A stretch of 29,108 nt of DNA from an uncultured Eggerthellaceae bacterium (GCA_947632575.1 CANRPV010000004.1:1-29108), one strand, 5' to 3'; counted from the first letter of the stretch, positions 15,383 to 23,751 are shown. Numbers and translations are program-made. The notes: generated by a model from the letters alone, not told the origin.

Positions 15383-15692
15383 TTCAGACCCCTCGCTCTG
15401 TCACGAATAGGGGCTTTGGAAAAGCTTCGGTCTAAAAAGCTCCCTCGCCTTTGATCCTATTCAGTAGAATCGTGTCCTCATGATAGGAGCAGGGGTTTCG
15501 TTTCGTATGCGGATAGCGAATCTGTTATAAAGTTGGTGTCAATTAGAGCTATTTTGTTACTTAACAAGGATGACTAAAAGCCTCTGAGCCTTTAGGCTCG
15601 TGGGATTACGTGCTTTTGATTAGCGTAAATTGGTGTCATTAGATTTGTGCAAAAACGGGTGTTGAACTGGTGCGCAAAGAAAGGTATTGAAC
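15383..15692. other. 310-nt spacer between permease start and tRNA-Ser(CGA)
   Basis: No coding signal. It contains two near-copies of TTGGTGTCA(A)TTAGA at 15533-15547 and 15630-15643, and two copies of TTGAACTGG at 15662-15670 and 15687-15695; the second of these includes the CCA end of the tRNA. The promoter for the minus-strand permease is probably here but I could not place it with confidence. Confidence 0.5.
15576..15600 (-). terminator. Candidate terminator for the tRNA-Ser transcript
   Basis: On the minus strand GAGCC-TAAA-GGCTC is followed by AGAGGCTTTTAG. The hairpin is short and the T-run is only four bases, and it lies about 93 nt after the tRNA end, so this is a weak call. Confidence 0.3.
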
Positions 15693-15785
15693 TGGCGGAG
15701 GAGGAGGGATTCGAACCCTCGTTACCCGGAACACGGGCAAAACGGTTTTCGAGACCGCCGCATTCAACCACTCTGCCACCCCTCC
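15693..15785 (-). tRNA. tRNA-Ser (anticodon CGA)
   Basis: Minus strand, 93 nt with encoded CCA (TGG at 15693-15695). Acceptor GGAGGGG pairs with CTCCTCC. The anticodon loop is CTCGAAA, giving CGA (complement of 15749-15751), reading UCG. A long variable arm is present, as expected for tRNA-Ser, and the T-loop GTTCGAATC is intact. Confidence 0.96.
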
Positions 15786-15900
15786 ACGAGATGGGCGCCT
15801 TGTTTTGGGCGCTATGAAAACCCGTGATAGAAGTGGGTTTTCAGACACTATGAAAAAGTTTCAGCAGACAGCAATCATGCGTTTGGAAACTTATGTAATC

Positions 15901-15992
15901 TGGCGGAGAGATGGGGATTCGAACCCCAGATACCCTTTTGGGGTATACACGATTTCCAATCGTGCTCCTTCGGCCAGCTCGGACATCTCTCC
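15901..15992 (-). tRNA. tRNA-Ser (anticodon GGA)
   Basis: Minus strand, 92 nt with encoded CCA. Acceptor GGAGAGA pairs with TCTCTCC. The anticodon stem CACGA/TCGTG encloses TTGGAAA, giving GGA (complement of 15955-15957), reading UCC/UCU. The long variable arm TATACCCCAAAAGGGTAT is typical of tRNA-Ser. It lies 115 nt upstream of tRNA-Ser(CGA) in the direction of transcription. Confidence 0.96.
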
Positions 15993-16040
15993 GCGGCTTC
16001 ATCAGCGGCTGCGACTATGTGATCATCACAGCGAATACGT

Positions 16041-16071
16041 AGTATAACCCAGCCATTAGTCCAGCGTCCAA
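16041..16071 (-). promoter_or_regulatory. Candidate promoter of the tRNA-Ser genes
   Basis: On the minus strand TTGGAC (16071-16066) and TATACT (16046-16041) are separated by 19 nt, with the -10 about 48 nt before the mature tRNA 5' end. The spacer is long, so confidence is moderate. Confidence 0.4.
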
Positions 16072-16132
16072 CAATCTCTGGCTTTGGGTATAGATGAAAC
16101 GGCTAAACTGGTTGCGTTTGATAGGAGGACCT

Positions 16133-16726
16133 ATGAGCGATCGAGAAATAGCCAACCCTCAAACAGAAGTACCGGAGTTTCCGGAAATACTTGAGCAAGT
16201 GCTGCTTTTCTGCCTGGGTGAGGCCAAACAGAAACTGGCCGAAAACGGCGAGGTCGTTCCTTTTACGGCTCTTGCCATAAAGGACAAACTTTTCATGGAG
16301 AGCCATCCGGCCGATACCGTAGAAGATTGCTTCAAGCTTGCCCAGCACACGGTCCAAGGGGCTATCGGGGCTGGTGCTTATGCCTTGTGCTACGACGGCT
16401 ATTTAGACACTGACGATGGTGAAAAAGACGCGCTCATCGCAGAGGGAGGGGTTCCTGGAGACGAGGTTGCTTATGCGCTTGGCTACCTGTATCAACTCGA
16501 TGAAGAGGACAAACCTCTTTTCGATGACCAGCCACGATATATCGGGGAGGCTCCTAACTTTATGAAGAACGCTATTGCCGCGCCGCCGAAAGAGGACGGC
16601 ATCGAAATTGCTGAAGAAGAGCAAGAACTCACCGCTGAAACTGAAGAGGTGGCAGGGGAGGAAAACGAAACCCCGGAGCATTTGAGTGCAGAGCCCGAAG
16701 AGGCGATTGAGGAAAACGACGCCTAA
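16133..16726 (+). CDS. Conserved-looking acidic protein of unknown function
   Basis: 197 residues from ATG 16133, preceded by AGGAGG (16123-16128). The in-frame ATG at 16094 has no such site. Residues 1-130 look like a compact helical domain (VLLFCLGEAKQKLAENGEVV, FTALAIKDKLFMESHPADTV, EDCFKLAQHTVQGAIGAGAY) with Cys residues but no motif known to me. Residues about 160-197 are a Glu-rich disordered tail. The protein has no signal peptide or membrane segment. It lies between the tRNA-Ser genes and rpsF, with its own possible weak terminator before the rpsF promoter, so it is probably transcribed separately. I do not recognise the family. Confidence 0.75.
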   Translation: MSDREIANPQTEVPEFPEILEQVLLFCLGEAKQKLAENGEVVPFTALAIKDKLFMESHPADTVEDCFKLAQHTVQGAIGAGAYALCYDGYLDTDDGEKDALIAEGGVPGDEVAYALGYLYQLDEEDKPLFDDQPRYIGEAPNFMKNAIAAPPKEDGIEIAEEEQELTAETEEVAGEENETPEHLSAEPEEAIEENDA

Positions 16727-16730
16727 GCTT

Positions 16731-16750
16731 CTCGCCTAGATCCAGGCGAG
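16731..16750 (+). terminator. Possible weak terminator before rpsF
   Basis: CTCGCCT (16731-16737) pairs with AGGCGAG (16744-16750) directly after the stop codon of the acidic-protein gene. Only a short T cluster (ATTTC) follows. Confidence 0.4.
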
Positions 16751-16799
16751 GGATTTCAATGCAATGTGGAATTGGGGCGACGAATAGAAAGTCCATACT

Positions 16800-16827
16800 T
16801 TTAGCTTGTTGAGCTCTTTGCTAGAAT
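16800..16827 (+). promoter_or_regulatory. rpsF operon promoter, extended -10 type
   Basis: TGCTAGAAT (16819-16827) combines a TGn element with a TAGAAT -10 hexamer. The -35 (TTTAGC, 16800-16805, spacer 16) is poor, which is tolerated at extended -10 promoters. Transcription would begin at about the base of the hairpin at 16832. Confidence 0.5.
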
Positions 16828-16831
16828 AGGT

Positions 16832-16867
16832 GGGCTAATCCTGCTCCGGTCTTGCCTTCATTAGCCC
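16832..16867 (+). promoter_or_regulatory. Candidate S6:S18 autoregulatory leader of rpsF
   Basis: GGGCTAAT (16832-16839) pairs perfectly with ATTAGCCC (16860-16867) around a 20-nt loop that contains CTCCGG. Many bacteria have an rpsF leader in which a CCG-containing loop is bound by the S6:S18 protein complex to repress the operon. Position and the CCG fit; I could not check the full consensus. Confidence 0.5.
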
Positions 16868-16897
16868 GGAGCCGTTCAGTCCAAAGGAGGTGAGCTG

Positions 16898-17191
16898 ATG
16901 AAGGCTTATGAACTGCTGTTTTTTGTCGCTCCTACTATTGATGAGGAGACCCGCGCAGGCGTCATGAAGCGTATCGATTCTACGATCGCTGCCGGCGAGG
17001 GAACAGTCGACAACGTTGACGCGTGGGGTCGCCGTAAGCTGGCTTATGAAATCGGTGGTCTGACCGATGGCGACTATACTCTTATCGATTTCCATGCCGA
17101 TCCCCAAAATATTGCAGAGCTCGATCGTGTTTTGCGCATTAACGACGCGGTAACGCGCCATATGATCGTTCGCCGTACGGATCGCGATTAA
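16898..17191 (+). CDS. rpsF: 30S ribosomal protein S6
   Basis: 97 residues, normal length. MKAYELLFFVAPTIDEE opens as in S6 proteins. VDAWGRRKLAYEIGGLTDGD and LDRVLRINDAVTRHMIVR are the conserved core strands that contact S18. A near-perfect AAAGGAGGTGA site precedes the ATG. It is the first gene of the rpsF-ssb-rpsR-rplI cluster. S6 binds the central domain of 16S rRNA together with S18 in the 30S platform. Confidence 0.97.
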   Translation: MKAYELLFFVAPTIDEETRAGVMKRIDSTIAAGEGTVDNVDAWGRRKLAYEIGGLTDGDYTLIDFHADPQNIAELDRVLRINDAVTRHMIVRRTDRD

Positions 17192-17245
17192 TAAGAGTAG
17201 GGAAGTTCGACTTTAAGCGATTTCCCTCTACGAGAAGAGGTTGCC

Positions 17246-17692
17246 ATGAGCATCAACAGAGTCATTATCAGCGGAAATCTTACCCGTGATCCCGAGTTGC
17301 GTTCCACCGCATCAGGCATGCCGGTATTGGGTTTTGGTGTCGCGGTCAATGATCGCCGCAAAAACCAGCAAACGGGCGAATGGGAGGATTATCCGAATTT
17401 CATCGATTGCACGATGTTTGGAGCTCGGGCTCAAAGCTTGTCGCGGTATCTGACCAAGGGAACCAAAGTTTCCATCGAAGGAAAGCTTCGTTGGAGTCAA
17501 TGGGAACGGGATGGCCAGAAGCGTAGCAAGATCGAAGTCATTGTCGATGAGCTTGAATTCATGTCGAGCCGCAATGACGGGTCTGCCAACACTTCCTACG
17601 GAAGCAACGACTACGCTGCTCCCGCCGCCGATAGTATGCAAGCTCCTAGTCTGGACGCCTCTTCGGTATACGACGAAGACATTCCGTTTTAA
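17246..17692 (+). CDS. ssb: Single-stranded DNA-binding protein
   Basis: 148 residues. The N-terminal OB fold (about 1-107) shows INRVIISGNLTRDPELR, FGVAVNDR and the SIEGKLRWSQWERDGQK region. A flexible Ser/Ala/Asn-rich linker follows. The end, DEDIPF, is the acidic tip that recruits DNA-processing partners. The protein coats single-stranded DNA in replication and repair as a tetramer. It lies between rpsF and rpsR, the usual arrangement, which allows S6:S18-linked control. Confidence 0.97.
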   Translation: MSINRVIISGNLTRDPELRSTASGMPVLGFGVAVNDRRKNQQTGEWEDYPNFIDCTMFGARAQSLSRYLTKGTKVSIEGKLRWSQWERDGQKRSKIEVIVDELEFMSSRNDGSANTSYGSNDYAAPAADSMQAPSLDASSVYDEDIPF

Positions 17693-17713
17693 GGAACATG
17701 AAAGAGGATACAA

Positions 17714-17977
17714 ATGGCCGATTTTGCCAAACAACCGCGTCGTAAGCATTGCCAGTTCTGCAAGGACGACGTGGACTACATCGATTACAAAGATACGCAG
17801 ATGCTGCGTAAATACGTCACCGATCGTGGAAAGATCAAGCCCCGTCGCGTGACCGGTGCCTGCACCCAGCATCAGCGTGACATTGCCAACGCCGTGAAGC
17901 GCGCCCGCGAAATGGCTCTTATGCCGTATGCGGTTCCTGCCGTCAGCGGCCGCGGGGATCGTCGCAATCGCTCATAG
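17714..17977 (+). CDS. rpsR: 30S ribosomal protein S18
   Basis: 87 residues. HCQFCKDD near the N-terminus gives a Cys-x-x-Cys pair, all that is visible of the zinc-binding form. YIDYKDTQMLRKYVTDRGKI and PRRVTGACTQHQRDIANAVK are the strongly conserved S18 core. Basic ending. It forms a heterodimer with S6 on the small subunit. It is 21 nt after ssb and 11 nt before rplI, so it is in the operon. Confidence 0.97.
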   Translation: MADFAKQPRRKHCQFCKDDVDYIDYKDTQMLRKYVTDRGKIKPRRVTGACTQHQRDIANAVKRAREMALMPYAVPAVSGRGDRRNRS

Positions 17978-17988
17978 GGAGGATCATC

Positions 17989-18570
17989 ATGAAAGTAATT
18001 CTTCTGAAAGAGCTGAAAGGTAAAGGTGGCGAGGGCGACGTCATTGAGGTGGCTTCGGGTTTCGCTAACAATTACCTGCTGACTCAAGGTTATGCCGTAA
18101 AGGCCACCAAGGGCAATCTGAAGCAGCTGGAGCAGCGCAAGAACAATATCGCCAAGCGCGAAGAGGTACGTCTCGCCGATGCTCATGCCCTTCAGGAAAA
18201 ACTCGATGGCGCTAACATCAAGGTGGACGCAAAGGTTGGTGAAGAGGGACAACTCTTCGGTTCCGTCACCTCTCAGATGATCGCCGATGCCATCAAGAGC
18301 GCTCTGGACATCGACATCGATCGTCGTCGCATCGACATCAGTAAGCCGATCAAGGTCGCCGGTGTGCATCCGGTTTCCGTCTCCATCTATCGCGATATCA
18401 AAGCCGCGGTGAACGTGGTTGTGGGCGATACTGAGGAAGAAGCAGTTGCCGAGGCTGAGCCTTCGGAGGAGGCTGTCGAGGCCATGGAAGCTATCGAGGA
18501 TGCGATCGCATTGGCTGAAGAGCCGGTGGTTGAAGAAGATGTCGAGGTAGAGGCTGTAGAGTCTGAGTAA
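17989..18570 (+). CDS. rplI: 50S ribosomal protein L9 with acidic C-terminal extension
   Basis: 193 residues against about 148-150 usual for L9. MKVILLKELKGKGGEGDVIE, then ASGFANNYLLTQGYAVKAT, is the rRNA-binding N-domain. The central helix and C-domain (GQLFGSVTSQMIADAI, IKVAGVHPVSVSIYRDI) are normal. From about residue 146 an extra tail of roughly 45 residues is almost entirely Glu, Ala and Val (EEEAVAEAEPSEEAVEAMEA and similar). Such acidic tails on L9 occur in some Actinobacteria, from memory. L9 binds near the L1 stalk and reduces frameshifting. GGGAGGA precedes the start. Confidence 0.95.
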   Translation: MKVILLKELKGKGGEGDVIEVASGFANNYLLTQGYAVKATKGNLKQLEQRKNNIAKREEVRLADAHALQEKLDGANIKVDAKVGEEGQLFGSVTSQMIADAIKSALDIDIDRRRIDISKPIKVAGVHPVSVSIYRDIKAAVNVVVGDTEEEAVAEAEPSEEAVEAMEAIEDAIALAEEPVVEEDVEVEAVESE

Positions 18571-18600
18571 GCCTTCGACGTCATCGTTGACAGCTTGATG

Positions 18601-18635
18601 GAACTCCCCTCCTCCTTCGCGGGAGAGGGGAGTTC
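18601..18635. other. 11-bp perfect hairpin without T-run between rplI and dnaB
   Basis: GAACTCCCCTC (18601-18611) pairs exactly with GAGGGGAGTTC (18625-18635), with extra pairing inside. TGACTTAAAC follows, so no T-run. It may be a U-poor terminator or a processing site separating the ribosomal-protein mRNA from dnaB. Confidence 0.55.
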
Positions 18636-18676
18636 TGACTTAAACGCGGGAATCAAAAAAGATAAGGGCTTTCGTT

Positions 18677-20080
18677 ATGCCTCATCAGTATCCGAGAACT
18701 CAGGGGAGCAGAACCTCGGTGGATCCTGCTCGACGGAATTCGCTACCGCAAAATATCGAAGCGGAGCAGTCGGTGCTTGCGGCGTGCATTTTGTCGCCAG
18801 AGATCTGCGATGAGATCATACTTCGCCTAAAGCCTGAGAACTTCTTTAGACCTGCCCACGCTATCATCTTTGAGACCATCTGCGATCTCAACAACCGTCG
18901 TATTCCCGCCGATCCCATCGTGTTAGCGGATACACTGCAGGCCAATGGTCAGCTTGAGGCTATTGGCGGAAGAAGCTATCTGGTGGAGCTCGCCGATAAT
19001 ACCTATGCTCTTACCAATTGGTCACGCCATACCGAAATTGTTAAGCGCACGGCTATTCTGCGCGAACTCATCTACGCTGCTGCCGAGATTAACGCGCTTG
19101 CCTACGATGCTCCCGATGACCTCGATGAAGTGGTAGAAGACGCCGAAAAAGCCTTGTTCAAGGTCACGGAGAAGAAAGTCTCTTCGAACTTCGTCAAGAT
19201 GGAGCAGTTGCTCATCGACACCTTTGAAGAAATCACCAAATTGGATCGTAAAAGCGATCATATGGCTGGTGTGCCGACGGGTTTTGTGGATGTGGACAAG
19301 CTGTTCCACGGGTTACGCGGTGGAGATCTCATTGTTCTGGCAGCTCGGCCAGGTCTTGGCAAAACCTCTTTGGCGCTCAACATCGCTGTAAATGCTGCGA
19401 AGCAAGGGGTTTCGGTTGCTTATTTCTCTCTGGAGATGAGCTCGAGTCAGTTAGTGCAAAAGATTCTCTGCTCCGAAGCGCGAGTTCCTCTTGCGAAACT
19501 ACGCGGCGGCTTTTTGCAGGATGGCGATTGGGGGGCAATCGCGGAAGCCTCCAACACGCTCTCTAAGCTTGAACTTTACATCGACGATTCGCCGGGGCTT
19601 TCAATCCTGGAAGCCCGAGCCAAAGCTCGCCGCGAGCTGAGGTCCATTAGCGAAAGCGGCAAAGGCCTTATCGTCGTTGACTATCTTCAGCTTATGCAGG
19701 CGGCGGTCGCACGAAGCGATGATCGCAACGCGGTGGTTGGAGAGATATCTCGCGGGTTGAAGATTCTCGCCAAAGAAATGAACATGCCCGTAATAGCGCT
19801 CTCCCAGCTCAATCGTGCCGTAGAGATGCGTGGGAACAAGCGACCGACCTTGGCAAACCTTCGCGAGTCGGGCAGTATCGAGCAAGATGCGGACATCGTC
19901 ATGTTTATCGATCGAAGCATGGATGAGATGGAGGCCAATGACAAAGGCCGTCCACCCCTAGGAGTAGCCAATCTTATCGTGGCTAAACATCGCAATGGGC
20001 CAACGCGCGATATCACTCTAGCCTTTAATGCCGACTATACCTTGTTTATGGATTACATCGACGATTCGGTCACTCGTTAG
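18677..20080 (+). CDS. dnaB: Replicative DNA helicase DnaB
   Basis: 467 residues, no intein. The N-terminal collar domain begins after a short basic leader, with LPQNIEAEQSVLAACIL and the PADPIVLADTL region. The RecA-like motor follows: Walker A PGLGKTS with Lys229, YFSLEMSSSQLVQKIL, Walker B/hexamer motif VVDYLQLMQ with Asp335, ALSQLNRAVEMR, and RESGSIEQDADIVMFIDR. It unwinds duplex DNA as a ring hexamer at the fork and interacts with DnaG. The start ATG 18677 has a modest AAGGG upstream. Its place right after rplI is widely conserved. Confidence 0.97.
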   Translation: MPHQYPRTQGSRTSVDPARRNSLPQNIEAEQSVLAACILSPEICDEIILRLKPENFFRPAHAIIFETICDLNNRRIPADPIVLADTLQANGQLEAIGGRSYLVELADNTYALTNWSRHTEIVKRTAILRELIYAAAEINALAYDAPDDLDEVVEDAEKALFKVTEKKVSSNFVKMEQLLIDTFEEITKLDRKSDHMAGVPTGFVDVDKLFHGLRGGDLIVLAARPGLGKTSLALNIAVNAAKQGVSVAYFSLEMSSSQLVQKILCSEARVPLAKLRGGFLQDGDWGAIAEASNTLSKLELYIDDSPGLSILEARAKARRELRSISESGKGLIVVDYLQLMQAAVARSDDRNAVVGEISRGLKILAKEMNMPVIALSQLNRAVEMRGNKRPTLANLRESGSIEQDADIVMFIDRSMDEMEANDKGRPPLGVANLIVAKHRNGPTRDITLAFNADYTLFMDYIDDSVTR

Positions 20081-20083
20081 GTC

Positions 20084-21364
20084 TTGGAGCCTGTGGCTGA
20101 GTCCTTAACATTTCTGCACAGCGCGGATCTGCATATCGGAGCGCCTTTCCGGGGTCTTCGAGCAGTGTCTCCTCGGTGGGCGGAACGTCTAACCCAGGCT
20201 ATCCCTGAAGCGTACAACCGAATGATCAACGCCGCCCTTGAGCACCAAGTTGATTTCGTAGTGATCGCCGGAGATATTTTTGATACCGCTCAGGCCTCCT
20301 ATGGCGATTATCTCTGCTTTTTCCAGGGACTCGAGCGCCTTGAAAAGGCAGGGATTCCTTCTTATCTTTGCACGGGCAATCATGATCCTTATGTGGCGTG
20401 GCAGCACGATTACCTCGCCCTTCCTGCTCATGCTCACCTTTTCCCAGGAGATAAACCCGGATTTTATCTCTATCGACGCCAGAGCAAACCCTGGTGCATT
20501 TTAGGAGGCAGGGGCTATCTCAACAAAGTGTGGCCGGCGGACCAAAATATCGCCGCAGGTATTACTCGCGCTGCCGCTGTCGAGGCGCTCGGACCGCAGG
20601 CAGCCGAGGCTCCCTTTGGCGTGGGGGTGCTTCATACGGGGCTCAATCTCGATAACGTGAAGGCTCCCAGCAATCCGCTTGAGTTGCTTCATGCGGGGTT
20701 TGACTACTGGGCCTTAGGTCATGTGCATCAACCCTATGTAGACAACCCCGACAATCCGCGGCTTGTGTTTTCGGGCTGCATTCAGGGCAGGGATATCAAA
20801 GAGACCGGGCCACGCGGGGTGAATCTGGTCACGTTAAAAGAGGGAGCACCCAATAAGGTCGAGTTCATTCCCACCGCCAGCGTGACGTGGAATCATCGGG
20901 CGGTCGATATCAGCGCCTGTGAGACCCTCGGTGATGTCACGACGTTGGTGGTGCGTGATCTGTTTACCGCCAACAGCACCATGCTTTGCGAGGAAATGGT
21001 TTCCCGTATCAGGCTTACCGGCGCTACGCCTCTCCATGAGATACTTTCAAGACCTGGGGTTCTTGAAGATCTGCGTAAGAGCATCAACGATTCGTTCTCG
21101 GATTTTTATTGTGACGCTCTGATAGATGAAACGGTAGCGCCCCGCGATAAGGAAGCTTTAAAGGCCGAGGGTCTCTTTCCAGCGCTTTTCTTAGAGACGG
21201 CAGAGCGCTTGCAAGACGACAGGGCTCAGGCATTGAGCTATCTGCAGGAGGAATTTCTCCAGCGGAATCTCACCTTGCCATCAAATCTGGCTTCCCGCGT
21301 GGATCGACTGGCTGAGGAGGCAGAAGATCTCGTGTTAGATCTCCTTGGGCAGGAGATGGACTGA
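20084..21364 (+). CDS. SbcD/Mre11-like metallophosphoesterase (YhaO family DNA exonuclease)
   Basis: About 426 residues. All phosphoesterase motifs are present: HSADLHIG (Asp15, His17), IAGDIFD (Asp64), GNHD (Asn99-His100), VLHTGL (His184) and GHVHQP (His213, His215), which bind two Mn/Mg ions. The C-terminal 170 residues are a capping/partner-binding region typical of YhaO. Family members cut DNA ends in repair together with an SMC-like ATPase. The start is uncertain: TTG 20084 or GTG 20093, both weak. The gene begins only 3 nt after dnaB and its stop overlaps the next start by one base, so the two are probably translationally coupled. Confidence 0.88.
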   Translation: MEPVAESLTFLHSADLHIGAPFRGLRAVSPRWAERLTQAIPEAYNRMINAALEHQVDFVVIAGDIFDTAQASYGDYLCFFQGLERLEKAGIPSYLCTGNHDPYVAWQHDYLALPAHAHLFPGDKPGFYLYRRQSKPWCILGGRGYLNKVWPADQNIAAGITRAAAVEALGPQAAEAPFGVGVLHTGLNLDNVKAPSNPLELLHAGFDYWALGHVHQPYVDNPDNPRLVFSGCIQGRDIKETGPRGVNLVTLKEGAPNKVEFIPTASVTWNHRAVDISACETLGDVTTLVVRDLFTANSTMLCEEMVSRIRLTGATPLHEILSRPGVLEDLRKSINDSFSDFYCDALIDETVAPRDKEALKAEGLFPALFLETAERLQDDRAQALSYLQEEFLQRNLTLPSNLASRVDRLAEEAEDLVLDLLGQEMD

Positions 21365-23592
21365 TGGTAACCATTCGTCCCGCTCTCATTGAACCCGAGC
21401 CTCGAAGCCCTTACGTGGCCTATCTTAACGTGGTTAGTTTCGGGGCTTTGGCCGCCCGAACTATCGGGCCGCTTTATCCGGGCATGAACATTCTTTATGG
21501 TCCTAATGAGGCGGGGAAAACCACCTTAGCCGCCTTTGTGGCGGGGGTACTCTTCGGTTGGGAAGAGGCGAGGGGTCGCAAAAACACCTATAGAACTGAG
21601 CATGCCGAACGGTCAGGATCGCTCATTTTTCTTGAGCGGGAGGTTGCTGAAGGAGGAAAGCCTCAAGCGAGGGAGCTCAGTCGGGTCCGCAATGCCGACG
21701 GCCTTAAAGGCGATCTGACATTGGTATCGGATATCGACAGGGAAACCTTCCGGACCATGTTTTATCTCACCAGCGATGAGCTGCGCAGTTTGAGGCATAC
21801 CACCGATATCACGTCGAAATTGCTGACCGCGGGGTCGGGCACCGGAAGATCCCCGGCTCACAGTCTTGAGCAGGTGCAAGAGAAAATCGCATCGTACTTC
21901 TCTACTGCGGCCGGCGCTGAACATTCCATCGTGCGATTGAATGCCCAAAAAGAGGACTTGCGCCGTCAGGTGACTCAAGCCGCCCAGGAAGCCGAGCGCC
22001 TCCGTAAACTCGACCGTGAATATCATGAACTCGCACCCGAGCGCCAAGCCATGAGTGAGCGTCTTGCCGGGCTGAATCGTAGGGTTGAGAATCTGGCGGC
22101 TTGCCAGGCGGCGGTAGAAAAGATCGGAGGCGAGCGCGAAGCCCTCGAACGTGAGATTCAACGCTTGCGGAAGGAAGAAGGTCGTGCCACCGCCGAAAAG
22201 GAGGGTCTCGAAGATTCGATAGGGCAGCGTTTGGCTCACCTGAAATCAGGCGAGGAGCGAGCCTTGCGCGACAAGATTGAAGAGCTCGAGACTCGAGAGG
22301 CTAAGCAGGAGCATGCCCTTGAGCTGTCTCGCAGCAACGCTTTGACCTCGCAGGCATCTTATGAGGTGTTGGTAGAAACCTATGACGATAAGAGTGATCA
22401 ACGGCGCACCCATCAAAGCCGTCAGATCAAGATCGCTCTTTCGGTCATATTGCCACTGGTGTTCCTCGTAAGCGGAATTCCTCTTTTCATCTATGGTCGA
22501 TCGAGGGCCAGTTTGACCTACATGGCTTTAGGCCTCGCGCTGATTCTGTTTGCCCTGCTTTTGGCTGCCGGTGCTGTTTTGTTGATGCTGCGTCCCCATC
22601 GGGATGAGGAATCGCAGGCGGAACGGGTAAAAGATGCTCAGTGGGTCATGCTTCAGGACAAGAAACGCCTGGAAGCCACTGTCCGTGAGAGTGAAGAGCT
22701 CGCCCAAAGCATCGCGGCGACACTTGATGAGCTTGGACTTGGGGAAGCGGAAGGTTCACTCAGAAGAGCTCGTTCGCTTTTGGATGAGGCGAAGGATGTT
22801 CGCGCAGAGATCGCCTTAGCTTCTCAAAAGGCTCAAGCGGCTCGGTTGCGCCTGTCCGAGGCGCAAGATCGCCTTGAGGTGTTAAACGCTCAGCAGGCCC
22901 AGGCTTTCGCAAAAGCCGGTCTTGATGAATCTGTCGATGAAGAAACTCTTGCGAGTGAATTGGAACGAAACAGCCTTCTGCGAGACGAGCTGTTGAGCAC
23001 CTTCGAATCGCTTAACCGCCGATTTGGCGAGCTGGAACAGATCCTTAAGGAAGGACGCAACTTCAAGGACTTTGACCAACTAAAACTGGAAAGTCAGCAG
23101 GTCAATACTCGCTTAAACGAAAGCCTCGACGATCTTGCCCGACTGCTGTTGGCGCGGCGGCTTCTTGAGGTATCCATCGGTACGTGGGAAAGCGAAAGTC
23201 AACCTGAGGTCTATCGCCAGGCAAGTCGTTTCCTGAGTCTCATGACCGCCGGTCATTGGACTTCGGTGAGACTCTCCGAGGAAGGAAATCTACAAGTGTC
23301 CAACGACGCCTTTGTCACAAGGGATCCGCTGCACCTTTCCATGGGCACATGTCAGCAGCTCTACCTCAGTCTGCGCATCGCATTGCTTATTACCGCGCAA
23401 AACGTCGGTCGCTCAATTCCGATTCTTGCCGACGATATTTTGGTCAATTTCGATTCCGAGCGACGCAAGGGGGCGGCGTTGGCTTTAGCTGAACTTGCTC
23501 GTCACCGTCAGGTGATTCTCTTCTCCTGCCATCAAGAGATCGTAGAAACCCTTCGAGAGGCGGATCCAGAAGCCAAGCTGATTAACCTTTAA
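21364..23592 (+). CDS. YhaN-like AAA/SMC-type ATPase with central membrane hairpin
   Basis: 742 residues. N-terminal Walker A is LYGPNEAGKTTLAAF (Lys52). Long coiled-coil segments run about 180-350 and 420-590. Two closely spaced hydrophobic helices lie between them (about 358-379, SVILPLVFLVSGIPLFIYG, and 386-409, YMALGLALILFALLLA), where Rad50 would have its hook. The C-terminal ATPase half has LSMGTCQQLYLSLRIA (signature, residues about 658-673, Met in place of the usual Gly) and ILADDILVNFD (Asp690-Asp691, Walker B). This is the YhaN layout: Rad50-like but anchored in the membrane by the loop helices. It probably forms a complex with the nuclease encoded just before it, acting on DNA ends or recombination intermediates at the membrane. 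Confidence 0.87.
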   Translation: MVTIRPALIEPEPRSPYVAYLNVVSFGALAARTIGPLYPGMNILYGPNEAGKTTLAAFVAGVLFGWEEARGRKNTYRTEHAERSGSLIFLEREVAEGGKPQARELSRVRNADGLKGDLTLVSDIDRETFRTMFYLTSDELRSLRHTTDITSKLLTAGSGTGRSPAHSLEQVQEKIASYFSTAAGAEHSIVRLNAQKEDLRRQVTQAAQEAERLRKLDREYHELAPERQAMSERLAGLNRRVENLAACQAAVEKIGGEREALEREIQRLRKEEGRATAEKEGLEDSIGQRLAHLKSGEERALRDKIEELETREAKQEHALELSRSNALTSQASYEVLVETYDDKSDQRRTHQSRQIKIALSVILPLVFLVSGIPLFIYGRSRASLTYMALGLALILFALLLAAGAVLLMLRPHRDEESQAERVKDAQWVMLQDKKRLEATVRESEELAQSIAATLDELGLGEAEGSLRRARSLLDEAKDVRAEIALASQKAQAARLRLSEAQDRLEVLNAQQAQAFAKAGLDESVDEETLASELERNSLLRDELLSTFESLNRRFGELEQILKEGRNFKDFDQLKLESQQVNTRLNESLDDLARLLLARRLLEVSIGTWESESQPEVYRQASRFLSLMTAGHWTSVRLSEEGNLQVSNDAFVTRDPLHLSMGTCQQLYLSLRIALLITAQNVGRSIPILADDILVNFDSERRKGAALALAELARHRQVILFSCHQEIVETLREADPEAKLINL

Positions 23593-23751
23593 CGCCGGAG
23601 CTGCTGTTAGGGCGACACCTGAAGTAACGTCTGGGTAATTCCTCAGGTAACGTTCGAGGTCGAGCTCGCCAAACCCTTAAAGGGCGAAAAGGGGCAGAGG
23701 AAAAGAGAGCCGGAGCAAGAGACCTAAAAAGCGTGTACTATGAATGAGGAT

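Noticed and set aside
15537..15542. Perfect TTGACA on the minus strand as permease promoter
   Set aside because: No acceptable -10 hexamer exists at 16-18 nt.
15805..16047. 80-residue plus-strand ORF across the tRNA-Ser(GGA) gene
   Set aside because: It lies over a complete tRNA on the other strand and has no coding support.
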